From assembly GCA_947471985.1 (NCBI GenBank), contig CANIZL010000012.1:19474-83473 (forward strand): 64,000 nucleotides of DNA, given 5' to 3'. Source of the stretch: Verrucomicrobiota bacterium (GTDB lineage Bacteria > Verrucomicrobiota > Verrucomicrobiia > Limisphaerales > UBA9464). The number at the start of each line of letters is the position of its first letter. Within the stretch, counting starts at the first letter, position 1. The notes beneath the pieces are model-generated. The model was not told where the DNA came from, searched no databases, and saw nothing but the letters and a program-made list of their open reading frames with translations. Both the position numbers and the translations under genes were made by a program. Positions 38,901 to 49,400 of the stretch are shown piece by piece.

Positions 38901-39075
38901 TTATGAAACGTAACAACGTCACCACAGTAACAGGTCAGCGCCACTTCGGCGCCATGCCTTGTTCCTGGCTCCAGATTGAGCCAGCCGGGGTGAATCCGTT
39001 CGTTTCCCAGAAGTAACCGCTTCGACGCTTTCAGGAAACCTCGGAACCCCAAAGGTTCCGAGGGTTTTTATTTTC
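38901..39075 (+). ncRNA. Candidate structured RNA or leader ending in a terminator
   Basis: GAAACG(T)AAC 38905-38914 can pair with GTTCGTTTC (38998-39006), enclosing hairpins GCGCC-ACTTC-GGCGC and CTGGCTC-CAGATT-GAGCCAG; strong terminator at 39039-39074. Confidence 0.25.
39039..39074 (+). terminator. Strong Rho-independent terminator
   Basis: CCTCGGAACC-CCAAA-GGTTCCGAGG-GTTTTTATTTT. Confidence 0.88.
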
Positions 39076-39133
39076 CGAAACCCGTCGACCTCCCAACCAA
39101 ACAAAAAACACAAAGTACAATTGTCCGTAGAAC

Positions 39134-39505
39134 ATGAAGACACCTTGGAATGAAACACCCCGGCCCTTCCGGTTGGGCCGCCCGAATGAGCCGCACGAGT
39201 TCCCCGCCGCCGTGGCCGGTGAGTACGACATCACCGTGCCGTATGTCCGCACCCAGGAGCATCCGCTCGAAGTCCTGAAGAACCGCCTCCTGCGCGAGGT
39301 GCTGAGCGCCACCCAGGAGGCCGGCTTGCTGGCGCCGGTGCGGCGGGCGGCGAACGAAGCGGCCGCGCTGGCCTGGATGGAACCGTTCCCGCTGCTGGTG
39401 TTTCCCGAGCTGTTCGCGGAAAAGATCCTGACCGCCAACAGCCGGGTCCGGCAGCAACGGCACGTCCGCACCCGTACCGCCCGTTTGCTGGAGGCCTTCG
39501 CATGA
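39134..39505 (+). CDS. Hypothetical protein (123 aa)
   Basis: ORF MKTPWNETPRPFRLGRPNEPHEFPAAVAGEYDITVPYVRTQEHPLEVLKNRLLREVL..., flanked by terminator-like hairpins, no recognised family. Confidence 0.55.
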   Translation: MKTPWNETPRPFRLGRPNEPHEFPAAVAGEYDITVPYVRTQEHPLEVLKNRLLREVLSATQEAGLLAPVRRAANEAAALAWMEPFPLLVFPELFAEKILTANSRVRQQRHVRTRTARLLEAFA

Positions 39506-39549
39506 TGGCCCCAGCCGCAGTACTGCCCGCAGTAACGCTCGTTATCCGG

Positions 39550-39613
39550 CCCGGACGGTGGACGTCGACCCAGTGGCAGCGCCACTGGATGGACGTCCGC
39601 CGTCCGGGTTTTT
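39550..39613 (+). terminator. Exceptionally long compound hairpin with T-tract downstream of the 123 aa ORF
   Basis: CCCGGACGG-T-GGACGTC ... GACGTCC-G-CCGTCCGGG (17 bp incl. one U-G) enclosing CCAGTGGC-AGC-GCCACTGG (8 bp), then TTTTT. Confidence 0.85.
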
Positions 39614-39706
39614 CCGCGTCCGCGTCCCGTGGACCCGCCGGCGGACACGTCGTGGCCTACTGATTACTGGTGAGTTCCCCGGGGGTCGCTACGGTTGCGG
39701 CCTTGC

Positions 39707-40978
39707 ATGAAGGTCCAGCTTGCTTACGGACATGGTCATCTGGCAGTGGAACTGCCGGACGATCGCACCACGGTCATCTCACCCGCCCCGCGACCCGGTT
39801 TGCCCGATGAACGGGCGGCCTTTCTGGCGGCGCTCGATCAACCGATCGGCACCGCACCGCTGAGCAGCCAATTGCGGCCCGGCGTGAAGGTCTGTGTGCT
39901 GTTTACCGACATCACCCGGGCGACCCCCAACGAACGCATCCTCCCCTGGCTCCTCAGCTACCTGGAGCAACACGGGGTGAAGCGGGATCAAATCACCCTG
40001 CTCAACCAGCTCGGCACCCATCGACCCAACACCCAGGCCGAACTGACCCGCATGCTCGGCGCGGAAATCGTCGCCAACTACCGGGTGCTGAATCACGAGC
40101 CGGAAAACCACGCCGCCTGCGTCGCCCTGGGCACCACCAAGACCGGCACGCCGGCCTGGATCAACCGGCATGCGGTCGAAGCCGACGTACGGATTCTGAC
40201 CGGCTTTATCGAGCCCCATTTCTTCGCCGGTTTCAGCGGCGGACCGAAGGCCCTCATGCCCGGCGTGGCCCACGTCGAGACGGTCATGAGCAATCACGGG
40301 GCCCAGCACATCGGCGATCCCAACGCCACCTTCGGCATTTGCGAAGGCAACCCATTGTGGGAGGAATTGCGGGACATCGCGCTGCGGGTTGGTCCCAGCT
40401 TTCTGCTCAACGTCACGCTCAACGAGGAACGGCAACTGACCAACGTCTTCGCCGGCGACCTGCTGGCCGCGCATCGGGCCGGACGCGACTTCGTGCGCAC
40501 CTCCGCCATGCAACGCGTGGAGGCGCCGTTCGACATCGTCGTCACCACCAACTCCGGCTATCCGCTCGATCAAAATCTCTATCAAGGAGTGAAGGGGATG
40601 AGCGCCGGCAATCGCATTCTGAAGGCTGGGGGTCTGCTCATTCTCGCTGCCGAATGCCAGGAAGGTGTGCCCGCCCGCAGTCCGCTCGACGTCTTCCTCC
40701 GCGAATGTTCGTCCTCCGCCGAGATCCTCGTGCGCCTCAACACGCCCGGATTTGTCCGGCCCGAACAGTGGCAGGCCCAGATCCAGGCGCTGATCCAAAG
40801 TCGCGCCCGCGTTCTCGTTCACACCTCGATTCCCGACGACGTCCTGCGGGCGGTGCATCTCGAACCGTGCGCAGACATCGCCGCCGCCGTGCGCGCTGAA
40901 TTGGCCGCCCGCGGCCCTTCGGCCCGCGTAGCCGTCCTGCCGCAGGGGCCGCTCACCATTCCGTACCTGGCCTCGTGA
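39707..40978 (+). CDS. larA: LarA-like nickel-dependent lactate racemase family protein (DUF2088)
   Basis: FTDITRATPNERI, LLNQLGTHRPNT, GFIEPHFFAGFSGGPKALMPGVAHVETVMSNH. Confidence 0.82.
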   Translation: MKVQLAYGHGHLAVELPDDRTTVISPAPRPGLPDERAAFLAALDQPIGTAPLSSQLRPGVKVCVLFTDITRATPNERILPWLLSYLEQHGVKRDQITLLNQLGTHRPNTQAELTRMLGAEIVANYRVLNHEPENHAACVALGTTKTGTPAWINRHAVEADVRILTGFIEPHFFAGFSGGPKALMPGVAHVETVMSNHGAQHIGDPNATFGICEGNPLWEELRDIALRVGPSFLLNVTLNEERQLTNVFAGDLLAAHRAGRDFVRTSAMQRVEAPFDIVVTTNSGYPLDQNLYQGVKGMSAGNRILKAGGLLILAAECQEGVPARSPLDVFLRECSSSAEILVRLNTPGFVRPEQWQAQIQALIQSRARVLVHTSIPDDVLRAVHLEPCADIAAAVRAELAARGPSARVAVLPQGPLTIPYLAS

Positions 40979-42429
40979 ACCCCGCCCGCTCCCGTCCCGG
41001 CCGTTCCAGCGGGTGGTTCCGACAGCTATCCACCCCTCTGCTGTGCCTTTGGCTGGCCGTCGCCACCCACGCACAGCAGCGAAACGATCCCAATCGTCCG
41101 CGCTGGCGGATGACGGATCGACCCAACATCGTCCTGATCCTGGCGGACGACCTGGGTTGGGGCGCCACGGGACCTTACGGGCAGGAAAAAATTCGCACGC
41201 CGAATCTGGATCGACTGGCCGCGGAGGGCATGCGGTTCACCCAAGCGTACGCCGGCTCCACGGTGTGCGCCCCGAGCCGCTGTTCGCTGATGACGGGCCG
41301 GCACACCGGCCACGCCCGGATTCGCAGCAACGACGAAATCCCCCTCCAGCCCGAGGACGTCACGCTGGCCGAAGTGCTGCGGGGCGTGGGGTATCGCACC
41401 TCCGCGGTGGGCAAATGGGGCTTGGGCTGGCAGAACACGACCGGTCATCCCCGCCAGCAAGGCTTCGAGGAATTCTACGGTTTCCTCGGCCATCTGGACG
41501 CCCATAACTACTATCCGCCCACCTTGTGGCGCAACGAGGAAGAGGTCCCGCTGCGCGGCAATCAAAACGCCGGTCGTCAGGTCTATGCGCCCGACGAATT
41601 CCTCCTCGCGGCGACCAACACCATCCGGCTGTACCAGAATCACCCGTTCTTCCTCTACTACGCCCCCACCCTGCCGCACGCAAACAACGAGCGCGGCACC
41701 AATGGCATGGAGATCCCGAGCGCCGGTGAGTATGCCGGCAAGCCCTGGCCCGCGCCCGAGCGCAACAAGGCGGCGATGATCACCCGCCTCGACGCGGACG
41801 TCGGCCGCCTGCTGGATGCCTTGCGCTACTTCAAGGTCGAGCTGGACACGATCGTCATTTTTACCAGCGATAACGGACCGCACGTGGAAGGCGGCACTTC
41901 CACCAACTATTTCCGCGACGCCGGACCGTTCCGCGGCATCAAGCGCGACCTCTACGAAGGGGGCATCCGTGTCCCGTTGATCGTCCGTTGGCCGGGCGTC
42001 ATCCCCGCCGGCAAGGTCAGCGACCGCCCCGTCGCCTTCTGGGATCTCCTGCCCACCGTGGCCGAACTGGCGCGGGCCACGGTGCCCAAGGGATTGGACG
42101 GGCTGTCCTTCGCCCCCACCCTGCGCGGCCGGCAGCAGACCAATCAACACGAGCATTTCTACTGGGAATTTCACGAGGGCGGCTATCGCCAGGCCGTCCG
42201 CCTGGGGGATTGGAAGGCGGTTCGACTGGATGTCGGCCGGCCGTTGGAGCTGTATGACCTCGCCCAGGATCCCGGCGAAGCCCGCAACGTCGCCGCAGCG
42301 AACCCGGAAATCCTGGCGCGCGTGGAAACCATTCTGAAGTCCGCCGCGGATCCCTGGGTGAAACCGGTGAGCACCATTCCGCCGCCAGCGTGGAAGGAAC
42401 CCGCTCCCGCCGCCGCCCCGCCCCGCTGA
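40975..42429 (+). CDS. Secreted sulfatase (arylsulfatase-like)
   Basis: RPNIVLILADDLGWGATGPYGQ, STVCAPSRCSLMTGRH (CxPxR signature), GKWGLG, FTSDNGPH; GTG start overlapping upstream TGA. Confidence 0.92.
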   Translation: MNPARSRPGRSSGWFRQLSTPLLCLWLAVATHAQQRNDPNRPRWRMTDRPNIVLILADDLGWGATGPYGQEKIRTPNLDRLAAEGMRFTQAYAGSTVCAPSRCSLMTGRHTGHARIRSNDEIPLQPEDVTLAEVLRGVGYRTSAVGKWGLGWQNTTGHPRQQGFEEFYGFLGHLDAHNYYPPTLWRNEEEVPLRGNQNAGRQVYAPDEFLLAATNTIRLYQNHPFFLYYAPTLPHANNERGTNGMEIPSAGEYAGKPWPAPERNKAAMITRLDADVGRLLDALRYFKVELDTIVIFTSDNGPHVEGGTSTNYFRDAGPFRGIKRDLYEGGIRVPLIVRWPGVIPAGKVSDRPVAFWDLLPTVAELARATVPKGLDGLSFAPTLRGRQQTNQHEHFYWEFHEGGYRQAVRLGDWKAVRLDVGRPLELYDLAQDPGEARNVAAANPEILARVETILKSAADPWVKPVSTIPPPAWKEPAPAAAPPR

Positions 42430-42578
42430 TCGATCCACTGTCTGAAAACCGCCTGCGGGAGCGCAATTCCGCAACGGAATCGCCCCCACCCCGGGAGCGG
42501 CGGGCCGCCCGGCCCCGCAAGGCAAATTCGTCACCGGCTTGTCACCCGCCCGGGGCTCGTTAAGGTCCGCGCCGTTTT

Positions 42579-43817
42579 ATGGCGTTCCTCAACGAGAATT
42601 ATCTCAAGCTGAAAGCGGGCTACCTGTTCCCGGAAATCGGCCGGCGCGTGAAGGCGTTCACCGATGGCAATCCCACCGCGGCCGCCCGTCTCATCCGCTG
42701 CGGCATCGGCGATGTCACCGAGCCCCTTCCCGCGGCCATCACCGCCGCGATGCACCGCGCGGTCGATGAACTCAGCGTCCGCGCCAGCTTCAAAGGCTAC
42801 GGGCCCGAACAGGGCTACGATTTCCTCCGACACGCCATCGCCGAAAACGATTTCCGGGCACATGGACTCGACGTCGCCGACGACGAGATCTTCGTCAGTG
42901 ACGGTTCCAAGTGCGATTGCGGCGCCATCCTCGACATCCTGGGCGGTCAGAACGTGCTCGCCATCACCGACCCGGTGTATCCGGTGTATGTCGACACCAA
43001 CGTCATGGTCGGGCACACCGGTCCCGCGGATGAGCAGGGGGCCTATGCCGGCATCCACTACCTGCCGTGCACCCCGCAGAACGGCTTCATTCCGGAACCG
43101 CCGAAGGAAAAGGTGGATGTCATTTATCTCTGTTCCCCGAACAACCCCACCGGGGCGGCGGCGAATCGGGCCCAACTGGAAGCCTGGGTGAAGTACGCGC
43201 TGGCCAACCGGTCCATCATCCTCTTCGACGCGGCCTACGAGGCCTACATCGGTGAGGCGGGGATTCCGCATTCCATTTACGAGATTCCCGGGGCCCGGGA
43301 ATGCGCCATTGAGTTCCGCAGTTTCTCCAAGAACGGCGGCTTCACCGGCGTGCGCTGCGCCTTCACCGTGGTGCCCAAATCCCTGCTCGCCGCCACGGCC
43401 ACGGGCGAATGGAAACCCCTGCACCCACTCTGGTCGCGCCGGATGACCACCAAGTTCAACGGGGTCTCGTACATCACCCAGCGCGGTGCGGAGGCGGTGT
43501 ACTCGCCCGAAGGCAAGGCGCAGGTGCGATCCCTGATCGAGCACTACCTGGGCAACGCCCGCATCCTCGTGGCCGGCGCCCAACAGGCCGGACTCACCGT
43601 CTTCGGCGGCCGCAACGCGCCCTATATCTGGGTGGGCGCCCCGGCCGGCGTCACCAGCTGGCAGGCCTTCGACCGCATCCTCAACGAGGCCAACGTGGTC
43701 ATCACCCCCGGCAGCGGGTTTGGTCGCAATGGCGAGGGCTTCTTCCGCGTCAGCGCGTTCAATAGTCGGGCCAATGCCGAGGAAGTGGCCCGCCGCCTGG
43801 TCGCTCTGAAGTGGTGA
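42579..43817 (+). CDS. dapL: LL-diaminopimelate aminotransferase
   Basis: [77 protein letters not shown]. Confidence 0.95.
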   Translation: MAFLNENYLKLKAGYLFPEIGRRVKAFTDGNPTAAARLIRCGIGDVTEPLPAAITAAMHRAVDELSVRASFKGYGPEQGYDFLRHAIAENDFRAHGLDVADDEIFVSDGSKCDCGAILDILGGQNVLAITDPVYPVYVDTNVMVGHTGPADEQGAYAGIHYLPCTPQNGFIPEPPKEKVDVIYLCSPNNPTGAAANRAQLEAWVKYALANRSIILFDAAYEAYIGEAGIPHSIYEIPGARECAIEFRSFSKNGGFTGVRCAFTVVPKSLLAATATGEWKPLHPLWSRRMTTKFNGVSYITQRGAEAVYSPEGKAQVRSLIEHYLGNARILVAGAQQAGLTVFGGRNAPYIWVGAPAGVTSWQAFDRILNEANVVITPGSGFGRNGEGFFRVSAFNSRANAEEVARRLVALKW

Positions 43818-43821
43818 TCCC

Positions 43822-43846
43822 GCGTCCGTCCGAGCCGGACGGACGC
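43822..43846. other. Perfect 10-bp inverted repeat GCGTCCGTCC-GAGCC-GGACGGACGC after dapL stop, no T-tract
   Basis: Direct reading. Confidence 0.7.
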
Positions 43847-43967
43847 CCAATCTCCCCGGTCGTTCTCCCGCATTCCACGGGGATGGGGGAGGCACACCAC
43901 CCCGATCCTCGGACGAGTCTCGACAAGGGGCTCCGTAGCCGGCACCCTTGCCAGGCGATTCACGGCC

Positions 43968-44468
43968 GTGGCGATCACCAAAAAAATCTGTCTGCTCGGC
44001 GCACCCGGCGTGGGTAAAACCAGCCTGTTGCGCCGCTACGTGCATGCGCTTTTCAGTGAGCGTTATCAGACCACGGTGGGCGTGTGCATCGAAAAGAAGG
44101 TCGTGATCACGCCGGCCGGGGAAATTGTGCTGGTCCTCTGGGATCTGGCCGGGGATGACGATCAACAGCGGCTTCAAGCCAGTTACCTCCGCGGCTCGTC
44201 GGCCTTGCTGCTGGTGGCCGACGGTACGCGCCCGGAGACCCTGACCGCCGCCTTGGAAATCCAGGACCGCGTGGTGGCCCTCGGTTCCCCGGCCCCGTTC
44301 GCGCTGGCGCTCAACAAGGCGGACCTGACCGCGGAATGGCGCCTGACCGACGCGCAGATCGGGGCCGCGGCCCCGCGAATGGCTTCGGTGACCCGCACCA
44401 GCGCCAAGGCGGGTGACGCCGTCGAGTCCCTGTTCCAACAACTCGCGCTGCATTCCCTGAAGGCATGA
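43968..44468 (+). CDS. Ras/Rab-like small GTPase
   Basis: G1 [10 protein letters not shown]2 TTVGV, G3 WDLAGDD, G4 NKAD, G5 TSAK; GTG start. Confidence 0.88.
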   Translation: MAITKKICLLGAPGVGKTSLLRRYVHALFSERYQTTVGVCIEKKVVITPAGEIVLVLWDLAGDDDQQRLQASYLRGSSALLLVADGTRPETLTAALEIQDRVVALGSPAPFALALNKADLTAEWRLTDAQIGAAAPRMASVTRTSAKAGDAVESLFQQLALHSLKA

Positions 44469-46402
44469 CGGCCGCTCTGTTGGCAGCGTTGGACCTCGTG
44501 GTCTTGGAACGGGGGCCCGCCGGCACCCTGGCGGTGACCGGACAGGCGCCCACCTGGCTGCCTGCCGTTTGGCCCGCGGTGGCCGGCTCAGGCTGCCTGG
44601 AGCCTTCCCGCGATTCACCCTTTCTGGAGAACTTCCTCGTCGATGCCGAGGAGTTTTGGGCCTCGGGCATTCCGGGGCGAATGGAATCCGGCACCTGGCA
44701 GGAACGCGGCCCCGAAGGTGTCGAATCCGAGTTTGCCGCGACGGCCGTCACCCTGGCTCACCAACGGGTGCTGCTGGTGGAGCGCCTGCCGGCGGGCAAT
44801 CTGAACCAGTCCCGCCTGCTGCAGCGCAATCGGGAACTCGCGCTGGTCAACCAACGCCTCCAGCAAACCGAGGCCGCCTTCCGCGCCGCCAAGGAGGCCG
44901 CCGAGGCCGCAAATCAGGCCAAAAGCAATTTCGTGACCCAGATCAGCCACGAAATCCGCACGCCCATGAACGGACTCTTAGGGATGCTCGAGCACGTCCT
45001 GCTCTCGTCCCTCACCCCGGAGCAACGGTCCCATCTGGTAACCGCCCAAAACTCCGCCGAAGATCTCCTCACCCTCATCAACGACCTGCTCGACCACGCC
45101 AAAATCGAAGCCGGCCGAATGGAGCTCCACGAGGAGGATTTTCTCCTCCGCCACGAATTGGACGAGGTGCTGCACCCATTGCTCATACGCGCCCAGCAAG
45201 GAGGCATCGAATTGACGCGGTACGTGGCACCTTCCGCACCTGATGCGCTCCAGGGCGATCCGGGCCGCATCCGCCAGGTGCTCCGCAATCTCGTCGGCAA
45301 CGCCCTCAAATTCACTCCCCGGGGCGCGATCCACATTTCCGTCAATGCTGCCGTACTCCCCGCCGCTGCGGATTCCCCGCCGGGCGCCATGCCCACTCGG
45401 TACGAACTGCGCGTCGCCGTCAGTGATACCGGCATCGGCATCGCCCCGGAGAAACTGCCCCAACTCTTCCAACCGTTCTCCCAGGCGGACAGTGGCATTC
45501 AAAAACGCTTCGGCGGAACCGGCCTGGGCCTGGCCATCTGCCAGCAGTTGGTGACCCTGATGAAGGGCACCATCCAAGTGACCAGCACGCTCGGCCGGGG
45601 CAGCGAATTCACCTTCACGGTCCAATTACTCGCCGCCAGTGCTCCCGCCCCCGCTCCACCTCCGCCGGACATACGGGCCACGCTGGCACCGCCGTCCGCA
45701 ACCGCGTCCCGGCCACCGCTCCGCGTCCTCGTCGCCGACGATCATCCGGTCAATCGCGAGGTGGCCGCCGCCTTCCTGCAGAACCTGGGACATCCTCCCC
45801 CAACCTTCGCCGAAGACGGTCGCATCGCGCTGAATCAAATCCTCACCAACGAATTCGACGTCGTCCTTATGGACGTCCAGATGCCCGAATTGGACGGACT
45901 GGCCGCCACCCTGGAGTTGCGGCGGCGGGAGGATGCCGCCGGGGCGCCCCGACTGCCCGTGATCGCGCTCACCTCGCACGCCGGAAAGGCCGAACGGGAC
46001 GCGTGCATGGCGGCGGGCATGGACGATTTCCTCGCCAAACCCGTGCGCCGTGCCGAATTGGAACGGGCCCTGGCCGCAGTGCTCCCCCACCACACCGAAA
46101 CCCCGCCGGCACCCGCGCCGAGCGAATCCTTCGTCACGCCGGAACTGCACGATTTGCTGTGCACCACGACCGCCGAGGGGCTCGCTCGACTCCACAAGGC
46201 CCTGCAGCAGCGCGATGCCCGCACCGGCATCAACACGGCCCACTATCTCCGCGGCGGGCTGGCCATCCTCGAAGACACCACCCCGGCGACCATCGCGGGA
46301 TCCGTCGAGGAAGCCCTCAAGCGCAACGACTTCGCCGCGGCCCAAGCGCGCACGGATCAGTTGGCGGAAGCCATCCGGACCGCCCTGGGCGTCGCCACGT
46401 AA
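44465..46402 (+). CDS. Hybrid sensor histidine kinase/response regulator with putative degenerate C-terminal Hpt
   Basis: [43 protein letters not shown], receiver [27 protein letters not shown]-terminal [15 protein letters not shown] overlap with GTPase gene. Confidence 0.9.
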   Translation: MTAALLAALDLVVLERGPAGTLAVTGQAPTWLPAVWPAVAGSGCLEPSRDSPFLENFLVDAEEFWASGIPGRMESGTWQERGPEGVESEFAATAVTLAHQRVLLVERLPAGNLNQSRLLQRNRELALVNQRLQQTEAAFRAAKEAAEAANQAKSNFVTQISHEIRTPMNGLLGMLEHVLLSSLTPEQRSHLVTAQNSAEDLLTLINDLLDHAKIEAGRMELHEEDFLLRHELDEVLHPLLIRAQQGGIELTRYVAPSAPDALQGDPGRIRQVLRNLVGNALKFTPRGAIHISVNAAVLPAAADSPPGAMPTRYELRVAVSDTGIGIAPEKLPQLFQPFSQADSGIQKRFGGTGLGLAICQQLVTLMKGTIQVTSTLGRGSEFTFTVQLLAASAPAPAPPPPDIRATLAPPSATASRPPLRVLVADDHPVNREVAAAFLQNLGHPPPTFAEDGRIALNQILTNEFDVVLMDVQMPELDGLAATLELRRREDAAGAPRLPVIALTSHAGKAERDACMAAGMDDFLAKPVRRAELERALAAVLPHHTETPPAPAPSESFVTPELHDLLCTTTAEGLARLHKALQQRDARTGINTAHYLRGGLAILEDTTPATIAGSVEEALKRNDFAAAQARTDQLAEAIRTALGVAT

Positions 46403-46482
46403 CTGCCCACGCCTCCGCCCACGCACCCGCCCGCGCTGCCGGCATTGCCGCTCCCCTTCCGCCGCGCCCCTAATTTCCCGAC

Positions 46483-49400
46483 ATGACCGATCCCCGCGTC
46501 ACCGAACTCCAGCAACTGCTGCCCCGTTGCCTGCTCCCGGATTGGGTGCGCCTCGGCGCCCGTGCCGTCCGTCTGTTTCACGACCGCCATCATCCGGACG
46601 CCCATACAGCCATCCTCGAACGTCTCCTCGCCGCCGCCCGCGAATCCGTGGCCGCCCGCGTCCGTCGGGCGGAATTCGTCCCCCGCCCCACCTACCCCTC
46701 CAATCTCCCCATCACCGCCCGCAAGGACGAGATCGTCGCGGCCATCCGCCAACATCAGGTGGTCGTCATCGCGGGCGAAACCGGCTCCGGCAAAACCACG
46801 CAGATCCCCAAGATGTGCCTGGACGCCGGCCTCGGTATCGAAGCCAAAATCGGTTGCACCCAGCCACGCCGCGTCGCCGCCCTCTCGATCTCTCAACGCA
46901 TCGCCGAGGAACTCAACGTGGCCTGGGGCCGCGAAGTCGGCTGCAAGATCCGCTTCGACGATCGCTCCGGCAATGACACCTACATCAAACTGATGACCGA
47001 CGGCATCCTGCTGGCGGAAACCCAGGGCGATCCCACCCTCGCCGAATACAACGCGCTGATTCTCGACGAGGCCCACGAGCGCAGCCTCAACATCGATTTT
47101 CTCCTCGGCCACCTCAAAGGCCTGCTCAGCCGGCGCACCGATCTGAAGCTGATCATCACGTCAGCCACCATCGACACCTCCGCGTTTTCCCGGCACTTCA
47201 ATGATGCCCCGATCATCGAGGTCTCCGGCCGCACTTATCCGGTCGAGGTGATCTATCAACCCATGGATGCGGACGCCGAGGATCGCGGCGATCTGACCTT
47301 CATCGACGGCGCCGTCCGCGCCACCCAGGAGGTGATCGACAACTCCAGCACGGGCGACGTCCTCATCTTCATGCCCGGCGAGCGCGACATCCGGGAAGCG
47401 GCGGATCAACTGGAGGGCCGATGCGGCGGCGAGGCACAGATCATTCCGCTCTATGGCCGTCTGGCCACCGGGGATCAGCAGCAGGTCTTCCAGACCTGTG
47501 ATCGCCGCAAGATTGTCATCGCCACCAACATCGCGGAGACCTCCCTCACCATTCCTGGAATCCGGTTTGTAATCGACTCCGGTCTGGCCCGCATCAGCCG
47601 CTACACCGCCCGCACCCGCACCAAACGCCTGCCGGTTGAAGCCGTCTCGCGCAGCAGTGCCGATCAACGCAAAGGCCGCGCGGGTCGCGTGGAAGCGGGC
47701 GTGTGCATCCGCCTGTATTCGGAGGAAGACTACCTCGCCCGGCCCCAGTTCACCCAGCCGGAAATCCAGCGGGCCAATCTCGCCGAGGTCATCCTTCGCA
47801 TGAAGGCGTTCCGATTGGGGGAAATCGAAACCTTTCCCTTCGTCAATCCACCCGCCCCCGCCGCGATCTCCGGTGGCTACGCCCTCCTGCAGGAACTCGG
47901 CGCCCTCGATGCGGAACGTCAACTCACGCCGCTCGGACGCGACCTCGCCCGGTTGCCCATCGATCCCACGTTGGGCCGCATGTTGCTGCAATCGCAGACG
48001 GAACACGCGACCCACGAACTGCTCATCATCGCCGCCGGCCTGAGTATTCAGGATCCCCGCGAACGGCCCCTCGATCAACGCGATGCCGCCGATGCCGCCC
48101 ACCGTCGGCACGCCGATCCGCGTTCGGATTTCCTCACCCTCCTGAACCTGTGGAATGCCGTCCACGATCAATGGGAGAATCTCCGCACGCAGAGCCATCG
48201 ACGTAAGTTCTGCCGGCAACATTTCCTCTCGTACACGCGCATGCGCGAATGGCAGGATCTGTACGCCCAACTCCACGGCGCTCTCGACAATCTCGGCACG
48301 GTGCGCCTCAACGAGAGTTCCGCCGACTACGACGCCATCCACCGCTCCGTGCTCAGCGGCTTGTTGGGACACGTCGCCATTCGCGAGGAACGCAACGCCT
48401 ACAAGGCTGCGGGCAATCGTCCGGTGGCGCTGTTCCCCGGATCGATGCTGTTCGAACGCGGCCAACCCCCGCGCAAGGGACCGCCGGGCAAAGATCGGCG
48501 GGCCGCTCCGCCCGAGCCCAAATCCAAGCAGCCCGCGTGGATCGTCGCCGGCGAAATCGTCGAGACTTCCCAACTCTTTCTCCGCACCGTCGCGGGCATC
48601 GATCCCCACTGGATCCTGCAGCTCGCGCCGCACCTCTGCACCATCACCCATCAGCATCCGCACTGGAGCGCCGAGGCGGGTCGGGTGTTGGTGGAGGAGA
48701 TCAGCCGGTTTCAAGGCCTTGAGATCGCCCGTCGGCACGTCGCCTACGGCAACCTCAAACCCGCCGATGCCACGGACATCTTCATCCGCTCGGCCCTGGT
48801 TGAGGAACACCTGTTCCCCGATCCGCGGCGGAATCGTCACGATCAGGCCCGCGACGGCATCGACCCCGACGCGGAGATTCGTGACGCGCTGCGGCGGCCC
48901 CAGGATGACTCGCTGGACGGTGATCTCGACGACCGCCTGTCCTCGCAGTTTCCCTTTGTGCTCCACAACCGAGCCGTGCGGCAAAAGATCGAGCACTGGC
49001 AGACCCGCTGCCGCTTCAACCTGGGCGACGTGGACTCGGCCCTGGCGCAATTTTACGCGCGGCATCTGACCGCGGTTTCGTCGCTCGATGAATTGCGTCA
49101 TTACGTGCGCGGCCTGGCGGATCCCGCGGTGCTGCACGTCACCGTCCGCGACCTGATCGGGGAACGGGAGATGAAGTATGATCCCGAAGCCTTTCCCGAG
49201 GCCGTGGCGCTGGGCGGACAACCCGTGGCCCTGCGCTACGCCTACGCCCCCGGCGAGGATCACGATGGAGTGACCGTGCAACTGCCGGCCGCCCTCGCGG
49301 AGAGTATTCCGGCTGCGGTTCTGGAATGGGCCGTGCCCGGCCTGCGCGAACAACGCATCGAGGAACTGTTGCGGGCGCTGCCCAAATCCTTGCGCCGCGA

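Noticed and set aside
38881-39020. tRNA or other standard RNA gene upstream of the 123 aa ORF
   Set aside because: No acceptor/T-arm pattern (GGTTCRAATCC, 7-bp acceptor) and no recognisable 6S, SRP or tmRNA core; kept only as a low-confidence unknown structured RNA.
42531-44618. 695 aa minus-strand ORF over dapL and the GTPase
   Set aside because: Antisense to two clearly coding genes; composition (R/G/H/P-rich) typical of shadow ORFs.
46570-46590. parS-like fragment (TGTTTCACG) inside hrpA
   Set aside because: Only half of the TGTTTCACGTGAAACA consensus is present and it lies within a coding region.
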